Source: Paludibacteraceae bacterium
Lineage (GTDB): Bacteria; Bacteroidota; Bacteroidia; Bacteroidales; Paludibacteraceae
Length of the DNA stretch: 36,821 nucleotides
Assembly (NCBI GenBank): GCA_018433525.1
Contig: JAHDRA010000078.1
Location: forward strand, 1-36,821
Direction: 5' to 3'
Numbering within the stretch: position 1 is the stretch's first letter; the number at the start of each line of letters is the position of its first letter. The notes beneath the pieces were generated by a model. The model worked only from the letters and a program-made list of their open reading frames with translations, was not told where the DNA came from and made no database searches. Position numbers and translations under genes: made by a program. Positions 1 through 8,375 of this stretch are shown here, piece by piece.

Positions 1-562
1 GTTCATCAAAATAACTTTCTGCTTCATCAAAACCATAATCGCTAATTTCGACATTAAATTCTGCTTGCGACATTAATCCGGCTGAAGTCAGATTGCTGCT
101 GCCCGTAATAAATAGTTTGTTGCGCCCAATTTGTCCTTCTTCCAGTTTAAAAATGTAGAGCTTGGCATGATTGGGTTCGCGTGATTTTCTGAGAATAATT
201 TCGTCATCCTTTATTTTTTGAAGGAAAAATTTCACCTGCTCATAAAAATCTTTATTGTCAAAAACATCTGAATTTATGGACTTTCGGATGGAAGTAAAAA
301 AGTTTTCTATTCGTTCGTCATCAGAAAGGTTTTTGTCTTTTTCGCCATATTCGGTCAGTCCGTAAATGGTTTTGTCCACATTTAAGCCGATCAGCACTTT
401 TAGTTTCACTTTATCGTTCGATTGCAAGCCATCGTACAATTCTCTTAAACCAGAAAAATAAAAAAATCCGACCAGAAATTTCAGCTCTTCACTTTTGGAT
501 AGAAGTTCGGTCAGACGTGTTTTTAACTGCTTTTTGTTGCTGTTGGTAATGAAATTGTTCAT
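1..562 (-). CDS. PLD-like domain protein, N-terminal part (cut by window edge)
   Basis: An open frame begins with ATG at 562 and runs leftward for 187 codons off the window edge, so the C-terminus is missing. Residues 25-60 form a hydrophobic beta-rich start (LKFLVGFFYFSGLRELYD) typical of phospholipase-D-fold nucleases. The HxK half of the catalytic motif is at H132/K134 (NHAKLYIF), followed by GSSNLT at 154-159, the usual second part of a PLD active site. Bacterial proteins that start this way often continue into a superfamily II or SNF2 helicase and many are tied to DNA restriction or repair; that extension is inferred, because only the N-terminal part is visible. There is no neighbour in the window on the same strand that would support an operon. 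Confident as a PLD-like gene, not as to its cellular role. Confidence 0.8.
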   Translation of the reverse strand, partial: MNNFITNSNKKQLKTRLTELLSKSEELKFLVGFFYFSGLRELYDGLQSNDKVKLKVLIGLNVDKTIYGLTEYGEKDKNLSDDERIENFFTSIRKSINSDVFDNKDFYEQVKFFLQKIKDDEIILRKSREPNHAKLYIFKLEEGQIGRNKLFITGSSNLTSAGLMSQAEFNVEISDYGFDEAESYFDE

Positions 563-1167
563 AATTTTTTATTGATCAATAAAAAAATTAAACTGAAAAG
601 GAAAATTCTTTTTAAAATGATTCGGCAAAATATCTTTTAATAAATTGGCAGCTTATTGATTAAAAAGCAAAGTTTCACGCAAAAAAATTGATTAAGCAGC
701 TGATGGTCAGTGGATGCATGCTAATCCCAAACACTTTAAAGATGCAACAAACCGCAAACTCAATCAATATAGGAGTTTCTGTAGTAACTATTAGTTATCC
801 CGGCTACGAAGTTAAATAAAAGTTTTAAATCTTACCTTAATGGAGATATTAATTTTATCTGCCGTGATGTCTTGGGTCGCTGTATCTTAATATTTTGGTC
901 GGGTACGGGCAAAAATTAAGGGATTTCTTTTTCAATATAATTTTGTAAAACAATGATATACAAAGCCTGCTGGTAAGCCTTCGGACATTTTTCCGATATA
1001 TTTTTAACAAACTGTTGATGTTGAAAAACCGAATCGGAATCGGGCGATGTAGTTTTCGGAGAAATAAATCAAGGAGGAAACACCAAACAAGGCAACCTTT
1101 TTTTCTTCAAATAATTATTACTCTTTCAGTTCCATAACCAATGCCCGAATACTTCTTTGTATTCGAC
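563..1167. other. Gene-poor intergenic region
   Basis: About 600 bases between the divergent PLD-like gene and the ileS promoter contain no convincing intact gene. Short frames such as the 25-codon one starting at 742 have no recognisable product. The right part overlaps the possible decayed minus-strand frame described separately. The AT-rich stretch just right of 562 should hold the promoter of the PLD-like gene, but I see no clean consensus. Confidence 0.5.
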
Positions 1168-1200
1168 TTTTCGTTTTTCAATAAAATTTAGTAATTTTGC
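916..1200 (-). pseudogene. Possible decayed reading frame with two in-frame stops
   Basis: Read on the minus strand, one frame looks protein-like over about 95 codons but is broken by TGA codons at 1128-1126 and 1071-1069, and it ends with TAA at 918-916. The last block (including FVKNISEKCPKAYQQALY and ending YIEKEIP) and the first (KLLNFIEKRKVEYKEVFG) have the composition of real protein, and all three blocks share the same frame. I do not recognise the family. TGA is a normal stop in this genome (ileS ends with TGA), so recoding is unlikely. The frame overlaps the ileS promoter, so chance is a real alternative. Confidence 0.25.
1168..1199 (+). promoter_or_regulatory. Predicted ileS promoter
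   Basis: TAATTTTG at 1192-1199 matches the Bacteroidetes -7 element TAnnTTTG. A weak -33 element (TTTTCG, 1168-1173) lies about 19 bp upstream. The predicted leader to the ileS start is about 135 bases, long for a housekeeping gene. Confidence 0.5.
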
Positions 1201-1342
1201 ACCTTCCAAAAAAACAGCAAAGAAAGCCGAAAAAAGCAGGAAGGAATCTCAGAAATTGAGTTCTATCAAAAATTTTTATGCAATTCGGGTTTTCAGCGTT
1301 TTTGCTATTGGTTAAAGACAGGAATCAGAGGATAAACACGAT

Positions 1343-4300
1343 ATGAAAAAGTTTGCAGAATACTCTTCTTTAGATCTTTCGGAAGTCAACAAAAAAATGC
1401 TTTTACGTTGGAAAGAAAAAGACATTTTCCACAAAAGCATTCAAATTCGAGAAGGAGAACCAACGTTTGTATTTTATGAAGGCCCGCCTTCGGCCAACGG
1501 TATGCCGGGCATCCATCATGTTATGTCCCGAACCATAAAAGACCTTTTCTGCCGTTATAAAACCATGCAGGGTTTTCAGGTTAAAAGAAAAGCAGGATGG
1601 GATACGCATGGACTTCCGGTTGAGTTGAGCGTGGAAAAATCATTGGGAATCACTAAAGAAGATATTGGTAAGAAAATCAGTATAGAAGAATACAATGCAG
1701 CTTGTCGTCGGGATGTAATGAAATATACCCGCGAGTGGGAAGATTTGACCACAAAAATGGGTTATTGGATTGATTTGGATGATCCTTACATTACCTACGA
1801 CAATCGTTATATTGAAACACTTTGGTGGTTGCTCAAACAGCTTTATGATAAAAAATTGCTTTATAAGGGCTATACCATACAACCCTATTCACCGGCAGCA
1901 GGAACCGGATTGAGCACGCACGAACTGAATCAGCCGGGTTGCTATCGCGATGTAAAAGATACTACCTGCGTTGCTCAGTTCAAAGTGAAGGATACTTCTT
2001 CTTTGCCATTCAAAACTAAAATAAATGGCGATTGCTATTTTCTGGCATGGACCACTACACCTTGGACTTTACCTTCCAATACAGCCTTGTGCGTAGGGCC
2101 GAATATTACGTATGTGCTTGTAAAAACGTTCAATCCTTATACCGGCAAACCCATAAAAGTAATTTTGGCCAAAGATTTGGTAAACACTTATTTCAACCAA
2201 AAAAACGAAAATCTTCCTTTTGAAAATTATCAGCCGGGTGATAAAAATATACCTTACCGCATTTTGGACGAATTCAAAGGCAGCGAATTGGTCGGCATTC
2301 GATACGAACAGATAATTCCGTGGGTTAATCCCGGAGAAAATGCTTTTCGTGTTATTGCGGGAGATTTTGTTTCTACGGAAGAAGGAACCGGAATCGTTCA
2401 CATTGCACCAACTTTTGGGGCTGATGACGATAGGGTGGCAAAACAAAATAACATTCCGCCGATGCTGTTGCTTGACAAGGACGGGAACAAGCAACCAATG
2501 GTGGACAGAACGGGTAAATTTTTTAAATTGGAAGACCTTGATCCCGAATTTGTTTCTAAAAATGTAAATATTTCGCTTTACAGAGAATACGCCGGTAGAT
2601 ATGTAAAGAATGAATATATTTCAGCTTTTGAACCGGAAAATCAGTCAGATAAAAATTCGTCTGGAGAAAAAACCGAAGATTCAACGCTGGATATTGACTT
2701 GTGCGTCATGCTCAAACAACGGGGATTGGTATTCAAAATTGAGAAATACACACACAGTTATCCGCATTGCTGGCGAACCGACAAACCGGTGTTATATTAT
2801 CCGCTGGACAGCTGGTTTATTAAGACTACCGCTTTACGGGATGAAATGATTGCATTGAACCAAACCATCAATTGGAAACCTGCTTCTACAGGATATGGAC
2901 GTTTTGGAAAATGGCTCGAAAATCTTCAGGATTGGAATCTTTCACGAAGTAGATTTTGGGGAACTCCGCTTCCCATTTGGCACACTGAAGATGGTTCGGA
3001 AGAAATTTGCATTGGGTCAGTGGATGAATTGATTTCAGAAATTGAGAAATCCATACAAGCCGGTTTTATGACATCCAATCCCTATAAAAATTTCAAATCC
3101 GGCGATTATTCACGTGAAAATTATGCTGTTCAAAATATCGATTTGCATCGTCCTTATGTGGACAATATTGTGCTCGTATCTAAATCGGGAAAACCCATGA
3201 GAAGAGAGCCGGACTTGATTGACGTTTGGTTCGATTCCGGTTCGATGCCATTTGCACAGTTGCATTATCCTTTCGAGAACAGAGAAGCCATTGATCAACA
3301 TACTTTTTATCCTGCCGATTTTATTTCGGAAGGGGTAGATCAGACACGTGGGTGGTTTTTTACTTTACATGCCATCAGCACAATGGTGAAAGGTTCGGTA
3401 GCCTATAAAAATGTTGTTTCCAATGGCTTGGTGCTCGACAAAAATGGGAATAAAATGTCGAAACGTTTGGGCAACGTGGTAGATCCTTTTGAAACCATCG
3501 AAAAATACGGTTCTGACCCCTTGCGGTGGTATATGATGACCAATTCTGCTCCCTGGGACAATCTGAAATTTGATATTGAAGGAGTGGAAGAAGTACGAAG
3601 GAAATTCTTTGGAACGCTTTATAATACTTATTCTTTCTTTGCTCTTTATGCCAATGTAGATGAATTTACTTGCAGCGAGCCCGAAATTCCTGTGGAAAAT
3701 CGTCCGGAAATCGACCGATGGATAATATCATTGTTAAATACATTGATAAAGGAAGTTGGTGAATATTACGAAGATTACGATCCAACAAGAGCAGGCAGAG
3801 CAATTTCCGATTTTGTTACCGAAAATCTGAGCAATTGGTATGTTCGCTTGAATCGGAAAAGATTTTGGGGTGGAGAATACAACAAGGATAAAATCTCGGC
3901 TTATCAAACGCTTTATACCTGTTTGGAAACCGTTGCCAAATTAATGGCTCCAATCGCTCCGTTTTATGCCGACCAATTGTTTCTCGACTTGAATGAAGTT
4001 ACGGAAAAAAATAATTGCGAATCTGTTCATTTGAGCAATTTTCCCGTTTACGACGAAAAGTTAATCGACAAAAATCTGGAAGAATGTATGCAACTGGCTC
4101 AGCAAATCTCCTCCATGATTCTTTCTCTGCGTCGAAAAGCCGGGAAGAAAGTTCGTCAGCCACTTTCTAAAGCTATTGTTCCGGCTGCCGATGATAAAAT
4201 CTATCAGCAAATTAGTTATGTGGCCGATTTAATTAAAGCCGAAGTAAACATAAAAGAATTGCAAGTGATACCGGCCAATATGGAAATGGCAAATTTAACC

Positions 4301-4822
4301 AAAAAGGTAAAACTCAATTTTAAGGTTTTGGGTAAAAAATACGGCAAACAAATGAAAGAAATTGCAGAGGCAACCGCAAAATTGAGCAACAAAGAAATTG
4401 CCGAACTGGAGCAAAATGGAATTTATATTTTAAATTTGCCCGGTGGGGAAGTTCAACTTACAACAGATGACGTCGAAATAATAACAGAGGATATGCCGGG
4501 CTGGCTTACTGCCAATGAAGGGAAACTTACCGTTGCGCTGGATATTACCGTGACGGATGAATTGCTCAAAGAAGGAATTGCGCGCGAATTGGTAAACAGA
4601 ATTCAAAATATACGCAAGCAAAATGGCTATGAAATAACCGACAGAATAACTGTTGAAATTGAAAAAAGAGATGAAATCAACGATGCCGTTACGGAATTTT
4701 CGAACTATATTTCCTCTCAAACATTGGCTGCCGGCATTTCTTTGGTAGATAAACTGGAAGATGGCATTGAGCTTGATTTTGATGAATATATGGTGAAGGT
4801 TAAAGTTGAAAAAACACGCTGA
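1343..4822 (+). CDS. ileS: Isoleucyl-tRNA synthetase
   Basis: Charges tRNA-Ile with isoleucine in the cytoplasm and edits mischarged valine. The HIGH-type motif is GIHH at residues 56-59, inside PPSANGMPGIHHV. The class I second signature is KMSKR at 704-708. The CP1 editing domain lies between them, with the characteristic WTTTPWTLPSN stretch at about 237-247. The anticodon-binding region follows from about residue 780, then a long C-terminal extension rich in lysine and glutamate. At 1159 residues it is longer than the roughly 940-residue enterobacterial enzyme and lacks its cysteine-rich C-terminal zinc motif; this length is usual for Bacteroidetes and resembles the eukaryote-like (type 2) architecture. 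The first ATG gives the expected N-terminus. It leads a plus-strand run with the TraR/DksA gene and lspA. Confidence 0.97.
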   Translation: MKKFAEYSSLDLSEVNKKMLLRWKEKDIFHKSIQIREGEPTFVFYEGPPSANGMPGIHHVMSRTIKDLFCRYKTMQGFQVKRKAGWDTHGLPVELSVEKSLGITKEDIGKKISIEEYNAACRRDVMKYTREWEDLTTKMGYWIDLDDPYITYDNRYIETLWWLLKQLYDKKLLYKGYTIQPYSPAAGTGLSTHELNQPGCYRDVKDTTCVAQFKVKDTSSLPFKTKINGDCYFLAWTTTPWTLPSNTALCVGPNITYVLVKTFNPYTGKPIKVILAKDLVNTYFNQKNENLPFENYQPGDKNIPYRILDEFKGSELVGIRYEQIIPWVNPGENAFRVIAGDFVSTEEGTGIVHIAPTFGADDDRVAKQNNIPPMLLLDKDGNKQPMVDRTGKFFKLEDLDPEFVSKNVNISLYREYAGRYVKNEYISAFEPENQSDKNSSGEKTEDSTLDIDLCVMLKQRGLVFKIEKYTHSYPHCWRTDKPVLYYPLDSWFIKTTALRDEMIALNQTINWKPASTGYGRFGKWLENLQDWNLSRSRFWGTPLPIWHTEDGSEEICIGSVDELISEIEKSIQAGFMTSNPYKNFKSGDYSRENYAVQNIDLHRPYVDNIVLVSKSGKPMRREPDLIDVWFDSGSMPFAQLHYPFENREAIDQHTFYPADFISEGVDQTRGWFFTLHAISTMVKGSVAYKNVVSNGLVLDKNGNKMSKRLGNVVDPFETIEKYGSDPLRWYMMTNSAPWDNLKFDIEGVEEVRRKFFGTLYNTYSFFALYANVDEFTCSEPEIPVENRPEIDRWIISLLNTLIKEVGEYYEDYDPTRAGRAISDFVTENLSNWYVRLNRKRFWGGEYNKDKISAYQTLYTCLETVAKLMAPIAPFYADQLFLDLNEVTEKNNCESVHLSNFPVYDEKLIDKNLEECMQLAQQISSMILSLRRKAGKKVRQPLSKAIVPAADDKIYQQISYVADLIKAEVNIKELQVIPANMEMANLTKKVKLNFKVLGKKYGKQMKEIAEATAKLSNKEIAELEQNGIYILNLPGGEVQLTTDDVEIITEDMPGWLTANEGKLTVALDITVTDELLKEGIARELVNRIQNIRKQNGYEITDRITVEIEKRDEINDAVTEFSNYISSQTLAAGISLVDKLEDGIELDFDEYMVKVKVEKTR

Positions 4823-4873
4823 AAAAGCCACAAAATTATTACTAAAATAATTGGAAAAGAGAAAAAAAACGAT

Positions 4874-4917
4874 TATTTTCGCACATTATTAAAAACTCAG
4901 CATTTGCAGAATGCTGA
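4874..4917 (+). promoter_or_regulatory. Possible promoter and leader hairpin for the TraR/DksA gene
   Basis: TATTTTCG at 4874-4881 differs by one base from TAnnTTTG. Directly after it, TCAGCATT (4897-4904) and AATGCTGA (4910-4917) form an 8-bp stem with a 5-base loop. No T-run follows, so it is more likely a leader structure than an ileS terminator. Confidence 0.35.
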
Positions 4918-4957
4918 ACCGAAACAAAGGGATTAAACAAAATAAAGTTTTACGATT

Positions 4958-5335
4958 ATGTCAGAAAAAACAAGATATTCGGATGAAGAGCTGGAAGAAT
5001 TTCGTCAGATTATCCTCGAAAAGTTGGAAAAAGCTCAAAAAGATTACGAATTATTACGCAACGGTGTTACCAATAGTGATGGGAATGATGTAACCGATAC
5101 TTCTCCAACCTTTAAGGTTTTGGAAGAAGGTGCATCTACACTTTCAAAAGAAGAAGCCGGACGTTTAGCTCAGCGTCAGCTCCAATTCATTCAGCATTTG
5201 CAGGCTGCTCTTGTTAGAATTGAGAACAAAACATACGGAATTTGTCGCGAGACCGGCAAGCTGATCCCTAAAGAACGCTTGCGTGCCGTTCCTCATGCTA
5301 CACTAAGTATTGAAGCCAAAAAGTCGAAAAAATAA
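4958..5335 (+). CDS. TraR/DksA family transcriptional regulator
   Basis: A 125-residue relative of DksA, which binds the RNA polymerase secondary channel and acts with ppGpp to retune transcription. An N-terminal helical region (about residues 5-45) and a second helix containing EEAGRLAQRQLQFIQHLQAAL form the coiled-coil part. The C-terminal globular part starts at YGICRETGKLIPKERL (about 101-116). Only one cysteine remains where DksA has four zinc ligands; this single-cysteine form is usual in Bacteroidetes and means zinc binding is probably lost. I chose the ATG at 4958; an upstream frame at 4911 is out of phase and not protein-like. A terminator-like hairpin follows at 5364, before lspA. 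Confidence 0.9.
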   Translation: MSEKTRYSDEELEEFRQIILEKLEKAQKDYELLRNGVTNSDGNDVTDTSPTFKVLEEGASTLSKEEAGRLAQRQLQFIQHLQAALVRIENKTYGICRETGKLIPKERLRAVPHATLSIEAKKSKK

Positions 5336-5363
5336 TTTATATATTCTATCCACTATTAAAGAC

Positions 5364-5398
5364 GGCAACAGAGTATTTTTCTTTGTTGCCAATTTTTT
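5364..5398 (+). terminator. Rho-independent terminator or attenuator before lspA
   Basis: GGCAACA (5364-5370) pairs with TGTTGCC (5384-5390) and is followed by AATTTTTT. Only 20 bases separate it from the lspA ATG, too little for a separate promoter, so lspA transcription must read through it or start inside it. Confidence 0.75.
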
Positions 5399-5418
5399 AA
5401 TAAAAGCAGCTTTTGTTC

Positions 5419-6027
5419 ATGTCAACTACAAAAAAATCGGTTTTATTGATAATCTTTGTTTTGCTTGTAGATCAAGCCAGCAAATTTTACATCAAAACGC
5501 ATTTTGCTTTAGGCGATCATATCGATATTTTTAGTTGGTTTCAGATTTATTTTATCGAAAACAACGGAATGGCTTTCGGCATTGAATTGTTGGACAAGCT
5601 TTTCCTGACTGCTTTCAGAATTGGCGCAGTTGTTTTGATCATATTCTACATTCGATCGCTAATTAAGCGAAATTTTCGTACCGGTTATGTGTTGTCCATT
5701 TCATTGCTTTTGGCCGGCGCAGCAGGAAATATTTTCGACTCTGTTTTCTATGGCGTCCTTTTCAGCGACAGCTATGGAAGAGTGGCTACTTTTTTACCTC
5801 CCGAAGGCGGTTATGCCCCGCTATTTTACGGAAAAGTGGTCGACATGCTTTATTTCCCGCTTATAAAAAATGCTGCAGGTGAGACAATATTTTTCCGACC
5901 TGTTTTCAATGTTGCCGATGCTGCCATTACAATTTCCGTGTTTATTATTCTGATTTTCTATCGAAAAGAATTAAATGCAAGTTTTGAGAAAAAAGAAAAA
6001 ACCAATGTTGCTGAGCAGTCCAAATAA
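5419..6027 (+). CDS. lspA: Lipoprotein signal peptidase (signal peptidase II)
   Basis: Inner-membrane aspartyl protease that removes the signal peptide from diacylated prolipoproteins. With the ATG at 5419 the protein has 202 residues. Conserved blocks are present in order: VDQASK (17-22), ENNGMAFG (47-54), AGAAGNIFDS (99-108), GKVVDMLYFP (138-147) and FNVADAAI (163-170). The catalytic aspartates are D142 and D167. Four membrane segments are evident (about 7-24, 61-79, 91-107, 163-182). The loop before the first catalytic Asp is longer than in E. coli, as is common in Bacteroidetes. An in-frame TTG at 5413 would add two residues; the ATG is preferred. The next gene, a lipoprotein, overlaps it by 23 bases. 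Confidence 0.96.
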   Translation: MSTTKKSVLLIIFVLLVDQASKFYIKTHFALGDHIDIFSWFQIYFIENNGMAFGIELLDKLFLTAFRIGAVVLIIFYIRSLIKRNFRTGYVLSISLLLAGAAGNIFDSVFYGVLFSDSYGRVATFLPPEGGYAPLFYGKVVDMLYFPLIKNAAGETIFFRPVFNVADAAITISVFIILIFYRKELNASFEKKEKTNVAEQSK

Positions 6028-6862
6028 AATCTTTTCTTTCTTTTTGCTCCTCGCGCTTTTTCTGCTGCCGGCTTGCGATAATCGACCCAAAAATGTGTTG
6101 AGTAAGAAGGAAATGGTGAAGATGCTTACCGAATACCATTTGTTGCACGGCACTCTTCAGACAACAAACCAATATTATACTCCTGAAGGTACTTTGTATT
6201 TTGAATCCTTACTTAAAAAACACGGAATTACAAAAGCAGAATTTGATTCTTCTATGGTTTGGTATGCCAAAAATCCCAAAAAATTTGAACGCATTTATGC
6301 TGAAGTACTGCAAAATCTTAATCATCTCAGAGAAGACATCGTTAAGGGGAAGTTTCGCTCGCCTGATTCTATTTTACCCGGAATAGAAATCAGTAATTTA
6401 TGGAATCTTCATCCGAGTTATCGGTTTACTCCGGACTCGGCTCGAACGAAATTGCCTTTTAAAATTCAGCAGCCTTATCTGATGACACAAGATGTTTACG
6501 AACTTCAATTTTTGGAAAGAATTGCTCCTGAAGATTCCTGTGTTGACCCTTATGTAGTAATGAAAATTCATTATGCGAATGGGAAAACGGACAGTATTTT
6601 TCAAAAAACTTTCAACGACAGCATATTGCGTCGTTACACGCTCCGACTTCGGGCCAGATTTCCCTATAAAGTCGATTCTGTTACCGGCTTGCTGTTGGGT
6701 TGCAAACAATATAATGGAAATTTCAATGTTCAGCTTGACAGCATTCGGTTGTTACGCTATTTTGTTCCTCAGTGGCAAGATAGTTTGAAGCAGGTTGTTG
6801 AAAAAAATGCAGCTCCTCCTCAAAAAATTCAAACCAAAACAATTCGGCCAAAAGAAAATTGA
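6005..6862 (+). CDS. DUF4296 family lipoprotein
   Basis: A 285-residue protein from the ATG at 6005. The N-terminus has a charged start, a hydrophobic core and a lipobox (LLPAC), so it is predicted to be lipidated and is a likely substrate of the LspA encoded just upstream. The region LSKKEMVKMLTEYHLLHGTL matches the start of the DUF4296 domain, found next to lspA across Bacteroidetes. The rest is charged and soluble with no catalytic motif that I recognise. An earlier in-frame ATG at 5975 lies deep inside lspA and would put a lysine-rich stretch ahead of the signal peptide, so I rejected it. The 23-bp overlap implies translational coupling. Function is unknown. Confidence 0.85.
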   Translation: MLLSSPNKIFSFFLLLALFLLPACDNRPKNVLSKKEMVKMLTEYHLLHGTLQTTNQYYTPEGTLYFESLLKKHGITKAEFDSSMVWYAKNPKKFERIYAEVLQNLNHLREDIVKGKFRSPDSILPGIEISNLWNLHPSYRFTPDSARTKLPFKIQQPYLMTQDVYELQFLERIAPEDSCVDPYVVMKIHYANGKTDSIFQKTFNDSILRRYTLRLRARFPYKVDSVTGLLLGCKQYNGNFNVQLDSIRLLRYFVPQWQDSLKQVVEKNAAPPQKIQTKTIRPKEN

Positions 6863-6895
6863 ATAATTCCAATTTTCACTATCCGATAAAAAGTA

Positions 6896-6922
6896 AAAAG
6901 CGATCAGTAAATGGTCGCTTTT
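6896..6922 (+). terminator. Terminator of the lspA operon
   Basis: AAAAGCGA (6896-6903) and TCGCTTTT (6915-6922) form an 8-bp stem with an 11-base loop, ending in Ts. It lies 34 bases after the DUF4296 stop. Confidence 0.75.
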
Positions 6923-6940
6923 CATTAGAGGAAAAAAGAA

Positions 6941-7003
6941 CAATCCTCAAACCCCTGCCCTCAACTTGGAAAGCCAATGCTCTATTGACCAAGCTGCTTG
7001 CGG
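6941..7003 (-). other. tRNA-Gly(UCC)-like relic
   Basis: On the minus strand, GCTT...GAGC (6994-6979) forms a D arm with a GG-containing loop. A 5-bp anticodon stem with wobbles (6977-6961) encloses TTTCCAA, which places anticodon TCC (Gly) after U33. A T-arm-like stretch (GGGGTTTGAGG) follows, but its 3' strand does not pair, the acceptor stem is absent and position 8 is not T. This would be a non-functional remnant of a tRNA or attachment site; chance resemblance is possible. Confidence 0.25.
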
Positions 7004-7035
7004 AAAAGTTGTAAAATATTGGTTGAGAAAAATAT

Positions 7036-7557
7036 TTACCAATCGATATTTGCCATTTTTATAGCGGTAATGGCAGCCTCAACGCCTTTGTTGCCATTGA
7101 TTCCTCCGGCACGGTCGAGAGCCTGCTGGAGTGTTTTGGTAGTAAGAACACCAAAAATCACCGGACAACCTACTGCATTGGCATTTAAATATGCAATTCC
7201 GTTTGTAACACCTTCGCAGACATAATTAAAATGGGGCGTTTCTCCTTGAATTACACAACCCAAAGCTATGATAGCTGCATATTTGTGTCGTTTTATATGG
7301 TCCATTTCTTCATATTGCTCCAACAGCTGTTTAGCGCCATAAGTCAGCTCAAAAGTACCCGGTACATGAACAATATTGATTAATTCGGGATTTGAGCCGT
7401 TTTCTATCAAGGCATTATAAGCTCCCTCCAACATGGCATGGGTGATTTGAGGATTCCAATCAGCTACCACAATGCCGTATTGTTGCAGAAAAACCTTGCT
7501 TTTATCCGGCATTTCATCTTCATTATAGGAGGAAAGATTTTTATATTCTGTGGACAT
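7036..7557 (-). CDS. ribH: 6,7-dimethyl-8-ribityllumazine synthase
   Basis: Penultimate enzyme of riboflavin synthesis; it condenses 5-amino-6-ribitylamino-uracil with 3,4-dihydroxy-2-butanone 4-phosphate. The 173-residue protein has the family blocks VADWNPQITHAMLEGA (31-46), VHVPGTFELTYGAK (63-76), ALGCVIQGETPHFNYVCEGV (98-117, with the catalytic-region histidine in ETPHF) and the NANAVGCPVIFGVLTTKT stretch. The N-terminal extension of about 20 polar residues is typical of Bacteroidetes RibH. It lies 78 bases downstream of the TPR protein gene on the same strand, probably in one transcript. No other riboflavin gene is present nearby. Confidence 0.95.
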   Translation of the reverse strand: MSTEYKNLSSYNEDEMPDKSKVFLQQYGIVVADWNPQITHAMLEGAYNALIENGSNPELINIVHVPGTFELTYGAKQLLEQYEEMDHIKRHKYAAIIALGCVIQGETPHFNYVCEGVTNGIAYLNANAVGCPVIFGVLTTKTLQQALDRAGGINGNKGVEAAITAIKMANIDW

Positions 7558-7635
7558 TGGGTTATAATGTAATTTTTTATGATATTTTTTTAAAAAAACA
7601 ATTTTTTCAAATTTTACCCGACAAAAAACGTCAAA

Positions 7636-8313
7636 TTAGTTCTGAACGCGTGCCAGATATTTGTCGATGTCGCCTGCCTCCATACTTTTTGGATATTTTT
7701 CCTTAATTTCAAGAAAATATTCTTCGGCCTTTTTAAGTTGATTCATCGATTCGCAAAGCAGGCCGGCTTTTTTCAAATAAAGGGGGCTCAAAACCTCATT
7801 TTCAACTGCAATAGCCTTGTTGAAATAAGTCAAAGCTTTATCATTCTGACCGATTTCTACAAAACAATCGCCCAATAAACCAATGACAGAAGTAGAGAAA
7901 TAACTGTTGTTTCCATCAAATTGAGTCAGGTATTTGATGGCATTTTCATATTGCCCTAGCTTATAATAGCAAATACCGGCATATGCAGCGGCCAAATTAC
8001 CCGAAGGTGTTATTCCGTATTCCGATACTATTTGTTTAAAACCCATAAACTCGGGTTCTTTCCCATTAAGTGCAACCTGAAACGAATCGAGATTGAAATA
8101 GTATTGAGCATGGTACATTTCATTTTGTGCTGCTTTTTCACGAGGAGTCAAATAAAAATTACGTACTGCCAATACAACCAGAACAACCATTATCAAAGCT
8201 CCTACTACGTATAGAATCTGCTTCTGATACTTTTCGAAAAACAGTTCGGATGCTGATAAAGCATGTTCCACATTTGCCAACTCGTCTTGACCTTTTCCCT
8301 TTTTCTTCGACAT
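7636..8313 (-). CDS. Single-span membrane protein with TPR repeats
   Basis: A 225-residue protein. A lysine-rich cytoplasmic start is followed by one membrane segment (about residues 32-50, ILYVVGALIMVVLVVLAV) and then an extracytoplasmic part with tetratricopeptide-like helices. Clear TPR units include PSGNLAAAYAGICYYKLGQYENAIKYL, GDCFVEIGQNDKALTYFNKAI and LYLKKAGLLCESMNQLKKAEEYF. The architecture resembles the YfgM family, accessory proteins of the Sec translocon; that link is an inference from topology. Bacteroidetes carry this gene next to ribH frequently. There is no enzymatic motif. A -7 element sits about 55 bases upstream. Confidence 0.85.
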   Translation of the reverse strand: MSKKKGKGQDELANVEHALSASELFFEKYQKQILYVVGALIMVVLVVLAVRNFYLTPREKAAQNEMYHAQYYFNLDSFQVALNGKEPEFMGFKQIVSEYGITPSGNLAAAYAGICYYKLGQYENAIKYLTQFDGNNSYFSTSVIGLLGDCFVEIGQNDKALTYFNKAIAVENEVLSPLYLKKAGLLCESMNQLKKAEEYFLEIKEKYPKSMEAGDIDKYLARVQN

Positions 8314-8367
8314 AAGAATGGTTATCTTTAGGATTTTAAATTTGTGTGTTGTTTAAATAATAGAATG

Positions 8368-8375
8368 CAAAATTA
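8368..8375 (-). promoter_or_regulatory. Predicted -7 element for the TPR-ribH operon
   Basis: On the minus strand this reads TAATTTTG, a match to TAnnTTTG. No clear TTTG is found 19-20 bp upstream. The leader would be about 50 bases. Confidence 0.4.

Noticed and set aside
916..1200. TGA read as tryptophan or selenocysteine
   Set aside because: TGA is a normal stop in ileS and no recoding signal or tRNA is seen; decay or chance is simpler.
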